Program-made: the position numbers and the translations under genes | Origin: Catenuloplanes atrovinosus | GTDB taxonomy: Bacteria > Actinomycetota > Actinomycetes > Mycobacteriales > Micromonosporaceae | NCBI RefSeq assembly: GCF_031458235.1 | Contig: NZ_JAVDYB010000001.1 | Span: 5,070,001-5,134,000, forward strand | Length of the DNA: 64,000 nucleotides | Direction of reading: 5' to 3' | Part shown: positions 17,747 through 26,392 of the stretch, piece after piece | How the letters are laid out: every line of letters begins with the position of its first letter | How positions within the stretch are numbered: the stretch's first letter is position 1 | The notes under the pieces: generated by a model | The model's database searches: none | Told to the model about the DNA's origin: nothing | Seen by the model: the letters and a program-made list of their open reading frames with translations, nothing else

Positions 17747-18361
17747 GTGGTGCGCATTCTGCTGGCAATGCCGCAGGGGCTGCTGCGCGGTGCGTTGAAA
17801 TACGTGTTGTCCACGCACCCGGACATGGACGTCATCGCGGAGCGCGACGCGGTCGAGTCCACGATCGCGGCGGTGCGCTCGGACGCGCCGGACGTGACCG
17901 TGCTCGATCTCGAACTGCTCAACGGGCCGGGTAAGGACCCGGCCGGCGCGGCCCGGGCGGCACACTCGGAACTGCCGGACAGCAAGATCCTGGTACTGGT
18001 GGACCCGCGCCGGCCGGGGGTCGGCAGTCAGATCGCGGCGGTGCCGCCGTCGATCGGGTTCCTGGCGCAGACCGCGTCGCCGGAGCGGGTGGTGGAGGCG
18101 GTGCGCCGGCTGGCCGCGGGCGAGCCGGTGATCGACGCGGACCTGCTGGTCGCCGCGCTGACGCCGACCACACCGCTGACCGAGCGGGAGCTGCGGGTGC
18201 TGGAGGTGGCGGCGCTCGGCTCGCCGGTCAAGGAGATCGCGCGCACGATGTCACTCTCCCCCGGCACGGTGCGCAACCACCTCTCCCGGATCATCGCGAA
18301 GACCGGCGCACGCAACCGGATCGAGGCGATCCACTTCGCCAAGGAGAAGGGCTGGATCTGA
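17747..18361 (+). CDS. LuxR/NarL-type response regulator, second of a tandem pair
   Basis: The 204-residue protein starts at GTG 17747, eight bases after AAGGGG. The receiver-like half (VVRILLAMPQGLLRGALKYV; DVTVLDLELLNGPG) lacks an obvious conserved lysine region, so phosphorylation is uncertain. The C-terminal LuxR DNA-binding domain is complete (LTERELRVLEVAALGS...LSPGTVRNHLSRIIAKTGA). It is a paralogue of the preceding gene and shares its RNRIEAIHFAKEKGWI-type ending. Its last 111 bases overlap the end of the convergent ABC-transporter gene. It is a candidate activator of the ram genes. An upstream in-frame ATG at 17702 would add 15 residues but lacks a ribosome site. Confidence 0.85.
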   Translation: MVRILLAMPQGLLRGALKYVLSTHPDMDVIAERDAVESTIAAVRSDAPDVTVLDLELLNGPGKDPAGAARAAHSELPDSKILVLVDPRRPGVGSQIAAVPPSIGFLAQTASPERVVEAVRRLAAGEPVIDADLLVAALTPTTPLTERELRVLEVAALGSPVKEIARTMSLSPGTVRNHLSRIIAKTGARNRIEAIHFAKEKGWI

Positions 18362-19963
18362 CAGGTCCTGGTAGGACTCGGACGTGGCCAGTAGCCCGGC
18401 GTGGGTGCCGAGCACCGGCCGGGCGCCGTCGAAGAGCAGCACGTGCCGGCCGCGGGCGGCGGAGCTGAGCCGGTGCGCGATGACGATCAGCGCGCCGGGC
18501 CGGGCGGCGAACGCGGCCTCCACGCGCGCCTCGGTGGCCGGGTCGAGGTGGCAGGTGGCCTCGTCCAGGATGGCCAGCGGCGCGGCTGAGACGTACGCGC
18601 GGACCAGGGCGATCAGCTGCTTCTCGCCGGCCGACAGCGTGGCCGGGTCGATCATGCCGTCCAGGCCGCCGAGCCGGTCGATGAGCGGCCAGGCGCCGAG
18701 CGCGGCGATCCCGCGCAGCACCGGCGCGGACGGGGCCAGGTAGCGCAGGTTCTCCAGCACGGTGCCGGTGAACACGTACGCCTCCTGCGGCAGCAGCACC
18801 CGGGCGGCGCAGCGCACCTCGCCGTGCTGCGGCGCGATCAGCCCGGCCATCAGCGCGGCCAGCGTGGACTTGCCGATGCCGCTGGCGCCCACGATGACCA
18901 GATGCTCGCCGTCCTCCACGTCCAGGTCGAAGCGGTCCAGCACGGGCGCGGCGGCCGGGCCGTACCGGAACGTCACGTCGCGCATACGCAGCAGCCCGTG
19001 CGCGGGCGGGGCCACCTCGTGGTGCTCGGGCGCGGGCCGGACCAGGATGCGCCGCAGCGTGATGCCGTAGCGCAGCCCGCCGGTGGCGAGCCCGGTCATC
19101 AGCAGGTGCAGCGCGGGCACCAGCCCCTGCCGCACGTAGACCATGGCGCCGAGCAGCGCGCCCGCGCCGATCCCGCGGCCGACCAGCCATGGGGCGGCGG
19201 CGAGCAGCACCACCAGCGGTCCCCAGCCGCCGATCGCGAGGCAGGCGCCGCGCAGCGCACCGGCCGTGCCGAGCGCGCGCTCCGCCCGGGACTGCGCCTC
19301 GACCGCGTCCGAGACCACGCCGCCCGCCCACCGGCCGGCGCCGGCCGCGGTCACGTCGCGGTGCGCGCGCAGCATCGGCTCCGCGGTCGCGGCCAGGTCC
19401 TCGTCCGCCCGCGCGTAGGACAGTTGCCGCGCGGCCAGGCGCGGCAGCAGCGCGGCGAACAGACCCAGACCGAGCAGCAGCGGTACGGCGACGAGCGCGG
19501 CCAGCACCGGCGCCAGCGCGACCAGCCCGGCGATCGCGGCGAGCAGGCTGAAGGCGAAGCCGCGCACGGTGGTGAGCAGCCCGGCGAGCGTGTCCCGGAC
19601 CACCTCGACCTGGCGGGTCATCCGGGCCACGGCCGCGCGGTCCGGCCGGGCGGCGCCGCGCAGCGCGTCCGTCACCACCCAGCGCACCAGCCGGTCGCGG
19701 AACGGCTCCACCACGTCGCCGAGCCGCCGGTACGCACCCCGCGCCCCGAGCGCGCCGGCGCCCGCGGCCAGCGCGTAGCCGCCGAGCCAGGCCAGACCGG
19801 TGGTCACGTCGCCGGCCAGGAAGCCGTCGTCCAGCGCGCGGGCGGTGGCGTAGCCGCTGATCAGCGCGGGCGCGGTCTCGACCAGCGACCAGACGGCCAG
19901 GCCGGTGACCGCGCGCCGGTCCCGCCACAGCTCCCGGACGGTGTACCGGGTGGCGGCGCCCAT
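18251..19963 (-). CDS. ramB: ABC exporter half (membrane plus ATPase), RamB-like
   Basis: The 570-residue protein from ATG 19963 has six membrane helices in about residues 20-300. A nucleotide-binding domain follows, with Walker A VGASGIGKST, a signature-like LSAGEKQLIALVRA, Walker B LAILDEATCHLD and switch IAHRLSS. The start codon shares its A with the stop of the preceding transporter gene (TGATG), so the two halves are made together, presumably as a heterodimer. The pair should export the modified SapB-like peptide and remove its leader with a partner protease. The C-terminal 37 codons run antisense into the convergent regulator gene. The signature reads LSAGE rather than LSGGQ, a tolerated variant. 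Confidence 0.88.
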   Translation of the reverse strand: MGAATRYTVRELWRDRRAVTGLAVWSLVETAPALISGYATARALDDGFLAGDVTTGLAWLGGYALAAGAGALGARGAYRRLGDVVEPFRDRLVRWVVTDALRGAARPDRAAVARMTRQVEVVRDTLAGLLTTVRGFAFSLLAAIAGLVALAPVLAALVAVPLLLGLGLFAALLPRLAARQLSYARADEDLAATAEPMLRAHRDVTAAGAGRWAGGVVSDAVEAQSRAERALGTAGALRGACLAIGGWGPLVVLLAAAPWLVGRGIGAGALLGAMVYVRQGLVPALHLLMTGLATGGLRYGITLRRILVRPAPEHHEVAPPAHGLLRMRDVTFRYGPAAAPVLDRFDLDVEDGEHLVIVGASGIGKSTLAALMAGLIAPQHGEVRCAARVLLPQEAYVFTGTVLENLRYLAPSAPVLRGIAALGAWPLIDRLGGLDGMIDPATLSAGEKQLIALVRAYVSAAPLAILDEATCHLDPATEARVEAAFAARPGALIVIAHRLSSAARGRHVLLFDGARPVLGTHAGLLATSESYQDLSDPALLLGEVDRLDPVACAGLRDDPGEVVAHRAGGE

Positions 19964-21681
19964 CAGGTGCCGCCCGCCGAGAAGACCGCGCGATAGCCGG
20001 CGTCGCACCAGAGCTCGCGGTGCGGGGCGCAGCCGCGCAGCCGGCCACCGTCCAGCCAGGCGACCAGGTCGGCGCGCGCGGCCGTGGCCGGGCGGTGGGT
20101 GACCACGACGCGGGTGACGCCGGCCGCGTGCCGGGTCAGCGCCGCGCCGATCCGCGCCTCCGTCACACTATCCACACTGGACGAGGCGTCGTCGAGCACC
20201 AGCAGCCGGCCGCCGTGCAGCGCGCGGGCCAGCCCGAGCCGCTGCGCCTCGCCGCCGGACATCGGCGCGTCCGCGAGCGGGGTGTCGTATCCCCGGGGCA
20301 GCCGCCGGACGTAGTCGTCGATCGCGGCGACGCGCGCGGCCTCGGCCACGAACGCCGGGTCGCGGCCCATCGCGATCGCGTCGCCCACGGTACGGCCGGC
20401 CAGCGCGGGGCGCTCGAAGCCGTAGCCGACCGCGGCCGCGAGCGCGTCCCGGGCCAGCGCGGCCAGCGGCACGCCGTCGAGCCGTACCGTGCCCTCGTCC
20501 GGGTCGCGCAGCCGCCCGGCGACGGCCGCGAGCGTGGACTTGCCGGAGCCGGACCGGCCGACGACCGCGAGCGTGGCCCCGGCCGGCACGGTCAGCGTGA
20601 TCCGGTCCAGCAGCGCGCGGCCGTCCGCGGCCCGGACCGTGACGCCCTCCAGCCGCAGCGTGCCGGGCACGACCGGCAGCCGGGAGGCGCCGGGGATCAC
20701 CGGGAACCGGAACGCCGCGCGCGGCGGGTCCGGCAGCCCGAGGGTGCCGTACCCGCGCGGCCGTTCCGCGATGATCTCGGCGGCGCGGGCGGCCCCGCTG
20801 CGCGCGCGGACCAGGCGGTTGAGCGTGCCCAGGATCGCGCCGAGGCCGGCGCCGAGCGCCGCGTACTGCAGCGCCGCGGTCAGCTCGCCGGGCGTGATCC
20901 GGCCGGCGGCGAGCAGCACGCCGGCCACCGCGACCACGGCGATCTGGGTGAGCGGCGCGAGCAGCGCGGTACGACCGGCCGCGACCGCGAGCGCGGCCCA
21001 GGTGCCCCGGCCGTGCGTGCCCAGTTCGGGCAGCGGGCGCAGCACGCGGCGGATCTCGGTCTCCGCGGTGCCGGCCGACGCGATCGTGCGCGCGCCGGCC
21101 ATCGCCTCGGCCAGCAGCGCCGCGATGGCGCCCTGGACGCGCTGGTAGCCGCGCGCGGACTCGGACGCGCTGACCACGAACCCGCGCAGCAGCGCGGTGA
21201 GCAGCAGCAGCCCGGCGACGAGCGCGACCGCGAGCCACGGGTCGATGAGCGCAAGCGCGATCAGGCTGCCGATCGGCGGCAGCACGGAGACGAGCCCGCC
21301 GACGGTGGCGCCGACCGCGGAGCCGGCGTCGGCGGCCTGAGCGCCGAGCCGGGAGACGAGGTCGCCGGCCGGGCGCCCGATCGGGTGCGGGAGCGCGAAG
21401 ATCCGGGCGAGCAGCGCGTGGCGCAGGTGGGCGGTGGCCCGGGCGGTGCCGGTGGCGGTGGCCAGCCCGGCGAGCACGTCGGCCAGCGCGGCCGTGACGA
21501 CCAGCGCGGCGGTGACGGCGATCCAGGAGCCGGGGTCGCGGGCCAGCACGGCGTCGACGGTGCGGCCGATCGCGGCGGGGATGAGCAGCGCGGCGACGGC
21601 GCCGGTGACCGACGCGACCGCCAGCACGACCGCGTGGCCGCCGGCCGCGCGCACGCAGCCGAGCAGGATGCGGTTCGTCAT
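19963..21681 (-). CDS. ramA: ABC exporter half (membrane plus ATPase), RamA-like
   Basis: The 572-residue half-transporter has a membrane domain in residues about 1-320 (LAVASVTGAVAALLIPAAIG, LVVTAALADVLAGLATATG) and an ATPase domain with Walker A VGRSGSGKST, signature MSGGEAQRLG, Walker B LLVLDDASSSVD and switch VVVTHRP. The Walker B aspartate is followed by Asp-Ala-Ser instead of the usual Glu, so the catalytic glutamate is missing at this site. In a heterodimer with the next protein only one of the two ATP sites would then be fully active. It lies 183 bases downstream of the precursor gene, beyond a long inverted repeat that may limit read-through. Confidence 0.88.
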   Translation of the reverse strand: MTNRILLGCVRAAGGHAVVLAVASVTGAVAALLIPAAIGRTVDAVLARDPGSWIAVTAALVVTAALADVLAGLATATGTARATAHLRHALLARIFALPHPIGRPAGDLVSRLGAQAADAGSAVGATVGGLVSVLPPIGSLIALALIDPWLAVALVAGLLLLTALLRGFVVSASESARGYQRVQGAIAALLAEAMAGARTIASAGTAETEIRRVLRPLPELGTHGRGTWAALAVAAGRTALLAPLTQIAVVAVAGVLLAAGRITPGELTAALQYAALGAGLGAILGTLNRLVRARSGAARAAEIIAERPRGYGTLGLPDPPRAAFRFPVIPGASRLPVVPGTLRLEGVTVRAADGRALLDRITLTVPAGATLAVVGRSGSGKSTLAAVAGRLRDPDEGTVRLDGVPLAALARDALAAAVGYGFERPALAGRTVGDAIAMGRDPAFVAEAARVAAIDDYVRRLPRGYDTPLADAPMSGGEAQRLGLARALHGGRLLVLDDASSSVDSVTEARIGAALTRHAAGVTRVVVTHRPATAARADLVAWLDGGRLRGCAPHRELWCDAGYRAVFSAGGT

Positions 21682-21779
21682 GCCACCACGCTCCGGCGGA
21701 TATGGGCCCGCCCCGGCGCATGTACCGCGCCGGGGCAGGACCAGGTGTGGGTGGTGCGTGAGCCTAAGCTCGATGAGTC

Positions 21780-21861
21780 TTTTTCAACCTGGTTACCGGG
21801 TCAACGCCTCGCCCACACTGCCCGGGGTCGGGTGTACCGGGGTTGGGACCAGGTTGAAAAA
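21780..21861 (-). promoter_or_regulatory. long inverted repeat between precursor and transporter genes (attenuator/terminator)
   Basis: TTTTTCAACCTGGT at 21780-21793 is exactly complementary to ACCAGGTTGAAAAA at 21848-21861. On the minus-strand transcript it begins four bases after the precursor stop codon and ends in a run of U on the far arm. That is the form of a Rho-independent terminator with a 54-base loop, which itself can fold. It would give much more precursor mRNA than transporter mRNA, as expected for a peptide operon. Confidence 0.75.
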
Positions 21862-21864
21862 CAC

Positions 21865-21984
21865 TCAGTTACAGGTGGTGACGCTCAGCGAGCTGTCGCC
21901 GCAGAGCAGCAGGCTGGCCTGGCTGCCGCCGCCACCGTCGGTGGAGTCCTCGATGTGCATGCCCTGGAGGTCGAGCAGCGTCAT
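21865..21984 (-). CDS. ramS: SapB/AmfS-like class III lanthipeptide precursor
   Basis: The 39-residue peptide starts at ATG 21984 behind AGAGAGAAGG. The leader begins MTLLDLQGM, the conserved Leu-rich helix that class III synthetases recognise. After a glycine-rich GGGG region comes a core, SQASLLLCGDSSLSVTTCN, almost identical to the SapB core of Streptomyces coelicolor. It has two Ser-x-x-(Ser/Leu)...Cys sets (SLLLC and SLSVTTC) that in SapB form two lanthionine rings with dehydroalanines. The modified product is expected to be a surface-active morphogen that helps aerial hyphae leave the substrate. The core differs from SapB at Gln for Arg and Val for Ile. It sits 65 bases after the synthetase gene. 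Confidence 0.95.
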   Translation of the reverse strand: MTLLDLQGMHIEDSTDGGGGSQASLLLCGDSSLSVTTCN

Positions 21985-22049
21985 GCTCAACACCTTCTCT
22001 CTCTGTCGTTCTGACGGGTGACTGTTCCTTCTTCCGCGCGCCGGAAGTC

Positions 22050-24602
22050 TCATGCCGGTGCTCCGGCGGGTACGGCCGTGCGTGGCGCGGGCGCATCGGC
22101 GGTGGTGGTCGGTGCGAGCAGCGGCAGTGCCGTGCCCTCGGGGTCGCGGGCCATGGTGAGCGCGAGCAGCACGCCCGCGGACCCGGTGGCCACGTCGGTG
22201 GAGAGCCGCAGCAGCTGCTCGCCGGGGAAGGCCAGGTGGTCGCCGTACGGCAGCGCGTGCCAGACCAGCGCGCCGGCCTGCCGGGCGAGCTCCGGCGCGT
22301 CCGCGACGATGCCGGCGCCGACCCGCGAGGCGAGGTAGGCGACGATCCCGGCGCGCCCGGCGAACAGCCCGGACTGTGCGTAGAACGGGGACCGGGCCGC
22401 GCGGCTGATCGCGTCGGACGCGTCCCGGAACCGCTCCGAGGGCGCGTGCCGCAGGTAGCGGTCGAGCGCGATGCCGATGCCGGCGCTGCCGTGCGCGAGG
22501 TACGGCATGGTCCGCCAGCCCTCGTTCACGTGCATCGCGCCGTCGTCGGTGAGCACGCAGGCGTGCAGGTCCCGGTCGAGCGCGCGGGCGGCGAGGTCGA
22601 GCAGCGCCGGGTCGCGCGTGGTCTCGTACCGGCGCAGGAACAGCATCGCCGGGCCGCTCCAGCCGCGCGTCAGACCCGCGTGCGGGTGCGACCTGCCGCT
22701 GATGTCCGCGGGCGGCGGCGCCGCGTCGAGCCGGTCCGCCAGCAGCGAGACCACCTCGTCGGCGGCGGCCCGCTCGCCGAACCGGTCCAGGCTCAGGCCG
22801 ACGCCGGCCAGGCCGCTGACCAGGTCGTGGTTCAGGTCGCGCCAGGGTTCGCCGAGGCAGATGTCCAGCAGGTCGCGGGCCTCGCCGGTGCGGCCGAGCG
22901 CGTCCAGCGCGAACGCCACGCCGTGCAGCCCGTCCCAGAGCCCGAGCCGGCTGCCGGACGGCGGTGGCGCGACCCGGTCGGCGAGCCACTGCTCGTGCTC
23001 CGGGAAGCGGCCCGCTCCGCAGGTGTGCAGCGTCCACAGGACGCCCGCGGCGCCGTATCCGAGGCTCAGCCCGCCGCTGCGGAACTGCTCGATGTCGCCG
23101 GGGAACAGCCGGTCCTCGCGGGTGGGCGTGGCGGTGGCCAGGATGCCGGTGGCGATCCGGTCGCGGTCCAGCGTGATCGGCGGGGCCGGTGGCGCGTCGT
23201 CGCCGCGGATGACCCGCACCGCGTCGTCGGTGTACTCGGCCGGGACCGGGAAACGGGACCGGATGATCGAGGCGAAGTGGGCGGCCTTCTCCGGCGCCAG
23301 GCGCAGCACCGCGGTGAGCGGCAGGAACAGCGCGAGTCGCAGGCAGGCCAGCGCGTACTCGTCGACCGCGAAGCCGGTCCGGTCGCGCGGCGCCGCGAAC
23401 GCCTGGTTGCGCAGCGCCGGCCGGGCGTCCTCCGCGATGTCGCGGGCGGCCTCGAAGTCGAGCAGCGTGATCCGGTCGTCCGGGCCCACCATCACGTTGA
23501 ACAGGTGCAGGTCGCCGTAGACGATGCCGCGCCGGTGGATCTCCCGGATCACGCGTTCCACCTGCGCGTGCACGTCGAGCGCCCAGTCCGTGAACGTGCG
23601 CAGGTCGTCGTCGGTCGCGTCCGGCCCGGTGAGCGGGTACCGGCGGACGAGCGCCTTGTTGAGCGGCTCGCCCTCGATGAAGTCCAGTGCGAGGAAGTCG
23701 TGGTCGCCGAGGCGGAACTCGTCGTGCACCCGGGCGACCCGCGGCACGTCGGCGAGCGCGCGGAGCATGTCGCGTTCCCGGCGCAGGCGGGTGACCGCGT
23801 CCGCACCGGTGGCGTCCAGCCCGGCGTGCGGGCGGGCCTCCTTGAGCACCACGCGGTCGCCGGTGCGCGTGTCCCGTCCGGTGTAGAGCCCGCCGCCGTT
23901 GGAGAAGTGCAGAACCTTCTCGATGGCGTACGGGACGGAGGCGACCTTCGCGGCGCCGCGCGCCTCGAGGTGCGGGCGCAGGAAGGCGGGCAGCTCGACC
24001 CACTCCGGGACGGTGAACACCGGGTCGCGGCGGTCGGGGACGAGCGTGCCGGTGGCGTTCGCGATCGCGGGGACCACCTTGCCGGAGTCGTCGAGGCAGT
24101 AGCGGGCCGCGAAGCCGCCGTACCGCACGTAGACCGGGCCGTCGCCGTATCGCAGGTCGGAGAGGATGTACGGGCCCTCCCGGCCGGCGAGCAGCGCGGA
24201 CAGGTCGGCACAGACCTGCTCGAGCTCGGCGTCGTCGTGCGGGTAGACGGTGATGAACTTGCCGCTACTGCCCCGGCCGGCGTACTTGCTGTTGCGCATG
24301 AGGAGCATCTGCGGGCCGCGCAGGAACTTGAACCCGATCCCACGCGTGGTGCAGTAGTCCCAGACGATGGTGAGCACCTCGGCCGCGTCCTCGCGACGTG
24401 CGGAGATGTGCACCTTCCAACCCTGCGGGGGCAACGGGTCCTCGTCCGGGCCGACGACCGTCCAGTCCTGCTGCGGTGCGCGCTTCCAGCCGTCCGGGAG
24501 GATCAGGTCCTCGCCGTACTCGGTGGTGCGGGCCTTGGTGTTGGTGAGGGCGTCGTAGAAGAGCGGATCGACAGCGCAGTACGAGTCGTAACGCTCGTCC
24601 AT
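22050..24602 (-). CDS. ramC: class III lanthipeptide synthetase LanKC, RamC-like
   Basis: The 850-residue enzyme dehydrates Ser residues of the precursor and cyclises them with Cys. Residues about 1-215 form the N-terminal phospho-Ser lyase-like domain (VHISARREDAAEVL; KFLRGPQMLLMRNSKYAGRG). Residues about 225-480 are a Ser/Thr kinase-like domain with Lys254 (VVLKEA), catalytic Asp364 (YGDLHLFNV) and DFE 382-384. Residues about 500-850 form a LanC-like cyclase (LSLGYGAAGVLW, LWDGLHGVAFAL, HGSAGIGIALDRYL). The zinc-binding Cys/His set of true LanC is not evident, as is usual for this class. It starts at ATG 24602 behind GAGGGGG and is followed directly by the precursor gene. Confidence 0.95.
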   Translation of the reverse strand: MDERYDSYCAVDPLFYDALTNTKARTTEYGEDLILPDGWKRAPQQDWTVVGPDEDPLPPQGWKVHISARREDAAEVLTIVWDYCTTRGIGFKFLRGPQMLLMRNSKYAGRGSSGKFITVYPHDDAELEQVCADLSALLAGREGPYILSDLRYGDGPVYVRYGGFAARYCLDDSGKVVPAIANATGTLVPDRRDPVFTVPEWVELPAFLRPHLEARGAAKVASVPYAIEKVLHFSNGGGLYTGRDTRTGDRVVLKEARPHAGLDATGADAVTRLRRERDMLRALADVPRVARVHDEFRLGDHDFLALDFIEGEPLNKALVRRYPLTGPDATDDDLRTFTDWALDVHAQVERVIREIHRRGIVYGDLHLFNVMVGPDDRITLLDFEAARDIAEDARPALRNQAFAAPRDRTGFAVDEYALACLRLALFLPLTAVLRLAPEKAAHFASIIRSRFPVPAEYTDDAVRVIRGDDAPPAPPITLDRDRIATGILATATPTREDRLFPGDIEQFRSGGLSLGYGAAGVLWTLHTCGAGRFPEHEQWLADRVAPPPSGSRLGLWDGLHGVAFALDALGRTGEARDLLDICLGEPWRDLNHDLVSGLAGVGLSLDRFGERAAADEVVSLLADRLDAAPPPADISGRSHPHAGLTRGWSGPAMLFLRRYETTRDPALLDLAARALDRDLHACVLTDDGAMHVNEGWRTMPYLAHGSAGIGIALDRYLRHAPSERFRDASDAISRAARSPFYAQSGLFAGRAGIVAYLASRVGAGIVADAPELARQAGALVWHALPYGDHLAFPGEQLLRLSTDVATGSAGVLLALTMARDPEGTALPLLAPTTTADAPAPRTAVPAGAPA

Positions 24603-24836
24603 CTCAACCCCCTCGGCCGTTCGGCTGTTGACATCGACCAGAGTGGCCTATCGACAGGGGGCTGCTGAAGTGCTGCCAGTCATGGGACACGTGCCTTATC
24701 TGCACGGGAAGTCATGACAAAACGCAGGTTTAAACGGGCCCGTTCTGGCAATGGACGCGGCCGCCCGCGCGCGGAGAATGTCGTACCCGTTGGATAGGTT
24801 CTGCGGCGTCGACGTTCTTTGACGAAAGGGTTCCCG

Positions 24837-26270
24837 ATGCCGGCCGACACGACGTACCTCGAGCTCTCCGAGGACTCCGGGAGCGCGCACAAGTTCTATG
24901 AGGTGACCGTCGACGGCACGGACGTCACCATCCGCTATGGACGGATCGGGGACCACGGCCAGGTGAAGCGATCGTCGTTCACCACCGAGGACAAGGCGCG
25001 GGCGGAGGCGTCCAAGAAGATCGGCGAGAAGGTCCGCAAGGGATACGCACCGGCCGTGCCCGGCGGCCGCCAGAAGCGCTCCGTCACCCGGCGGCAGATC
25101 GTCAGCACCCGCTCCACCGCGCACGCCGCGCCGATCCTCTGGCGTTACGCGTCGGGCAGCGCCGCGTTCGGCATCTTCGTCGACGACGACGTGTGCATGG
25201 TGGGCAACGAGGCCGGCCTGGTCACCACGCTCGGCCACGACGCGCGGGTGCTGCGCCAGTTCCGCCTGCCGGACGGCGTGAAGTGCATCGTCGCCGACGA
25301 CGGGTGGCTCTACGCGGGCTGCGACGACGGCAACGTCTACGACCTGTCCGGCAAGGTGCCGCGGCTGGCGTACCGGATCGCCCCCGAGATCGACATCTAC
25401 TGGCTGGACATCCACGACGGCGTGCTCGGCGTCTCCGACGCGCGCGGCGGCATCTCCGCGATCGACCACGAGGACGAGTTCCTCTGGCAGCGCCCCGGCC
25501 GCGGCAGCTCCGCCTGGATGGTCCGGTGCGACGCCGACGCCGTGCACCAGGGCCACTCCGCGGGCGTGACCAGCTACGACTGGCGCACCGGCGCGGAGCT
25601 GTGGCACACCGACACCCGCGGCGCGGTGCTGTTCGGCTGGCAGGAACCCGGAAAGCTGTACGCGGGCACCTCTCAGCGGCAGGTCGTCGAGCTGGACAAG
25701 AACGGCGCACGCCACCGGACGTACCAGTGCGACGCCGCCGTCTTCTCCTGCGCCGCCTCCCCGGACGGCCGCTTCGTCTTCGCCGGCGACAGCTCGTCCT
25801 CCGTCTACTGCTTCGACAGCAGCGGCACCCGGCTGTGGAAGCTCGCCACCGGCTGCGGCTCGGCATACTCGATGCAGTACCACGACGAGCGCCTCTACAT
25901 CGTCACCACCAACGGCACGCTGGCCTGCATCGACGCCAGCGAGGCCGCGATCAGCGCCGCGATGGGCGGCACGCTGCCGCAGGCGGTCGACGTCAAGGCG
26001 CCGCCCGCGATGCCCACGGTCGCGCCGTCCACCACGGTCGAGGTGGTGCACGACCCGGCCGACGCGGCCGGCGGCGTGGTGGTGGAGTGCGTGGAGGACG
26101 GCGGGCGCCTCCGCATCCGCGTCGTCTCCTCGGGCTACCACCAGAGCTGGCAGGTCCAGTTCCCGAAGGGCATCCGCGAGCCCGGCGCCCGCTACGTCGT
26201 CTCGGGCATCCGGGAGGCGGCGCGCGGCGGCTTCTACCGGGCGTACGGCGACATCCGCCGCCTGCGCTGA
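24837..26270 (+). CDS. WGR-domain protein with PQQ-like beta-propeller
   Basis: Starting at ATG 24837 behind GAAAGGG, the 477-residue protein has an N-terminal WGR domain (residues about 8-75: YEVTVDGTDVTIRYGRIGD, then GQVKRSSFTTEDKARAEASKKI). In PARPs and bacterial MolR-like proteins this domain contacts DNA or regulatory partners. Residues about 95-385 form a seven- to eight-bladed PQQ/WD-type propeller, with blades such as GWLYAGCDDGNVYDLSG and RFVFAGDSSSSVYCFDSSG. A small C-terminal domain ends YGDIRRLR. The protein is cytoplasmic. It is divergent from ramC with about 230 bases between; nothing shows that it works with the lanthipeptide. Confidence 0.82.
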   Translation: MPADTTYLELSEDSGSAHKFYEVTVDGTDVTIRYGRIGDHGQVKRSSFTTEDKARAEASKKIGEKVRKGYAPAVPGGRQKRSVTRRQIVSTRSTAHAAPILWRYASGSAAFGIFVDDDVCMVGNEAGLVTTLGHDARVLRQFRLPDGVKCIVADDGWLYAGCDDGNVYDLSGKVPRLAYRIAPEIDIYWLDIHDGVLGVSDARGGISAIDHEDEFLWQRPGRGSSAWMVRCDADAVHQGHSAGVTSYDWRTGAELWHTDTRGAVLFGWQEPGKLYAGTSQRQVVELDKNGARHRTYQCDAAVFSCAASPDGRFVFAGDSSSSVYCFDSSGTRLWKLATGCGSAYSMQYHDERLYIVTTNGTLACIDASEAAISAAMGGTLPQAVDVKAPPAMPTVAPSTTVEVVHDPADAAGGVVVECVEDGGRLRIRVVSSGYHQSWQVQFPKGIREPGARYVVSGIREAARGGFYRAYGDIRRLR

Positions 26271-26279
26271 CCGCCTGAG

Positions 26280-26309
26280 CGGCCCGCCGCGCGTTTCCGC
26301 GGCGGGCCG
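26280..26309 (+). terminator. hairpin terminator after the WGR gene
   Basis: CGGCCCGCCGCG (26280-26291) pairs perfectly with CGCGGCGGGCCG (26298-26309) over a six-base loop, ten bases after the stop codon. Confidence 0.85.
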
Positions 26310-26392
26310 TGGGCCGCCGCTGCCTGCCACTCCCGGTCTCGTCCCTGGCGGGCTCCAGGTCCCGTCTCGGGCGCGCCCCGGGTCTCGCTCTG

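Noticed and set aside
22236-24668. 810-codon plus-strand frame opposite the LanKC gene
   Set aside because: The minus strand encodes a full class III synthetase; the plus frame is Gly/Arg/Val-rich shadow sequence.
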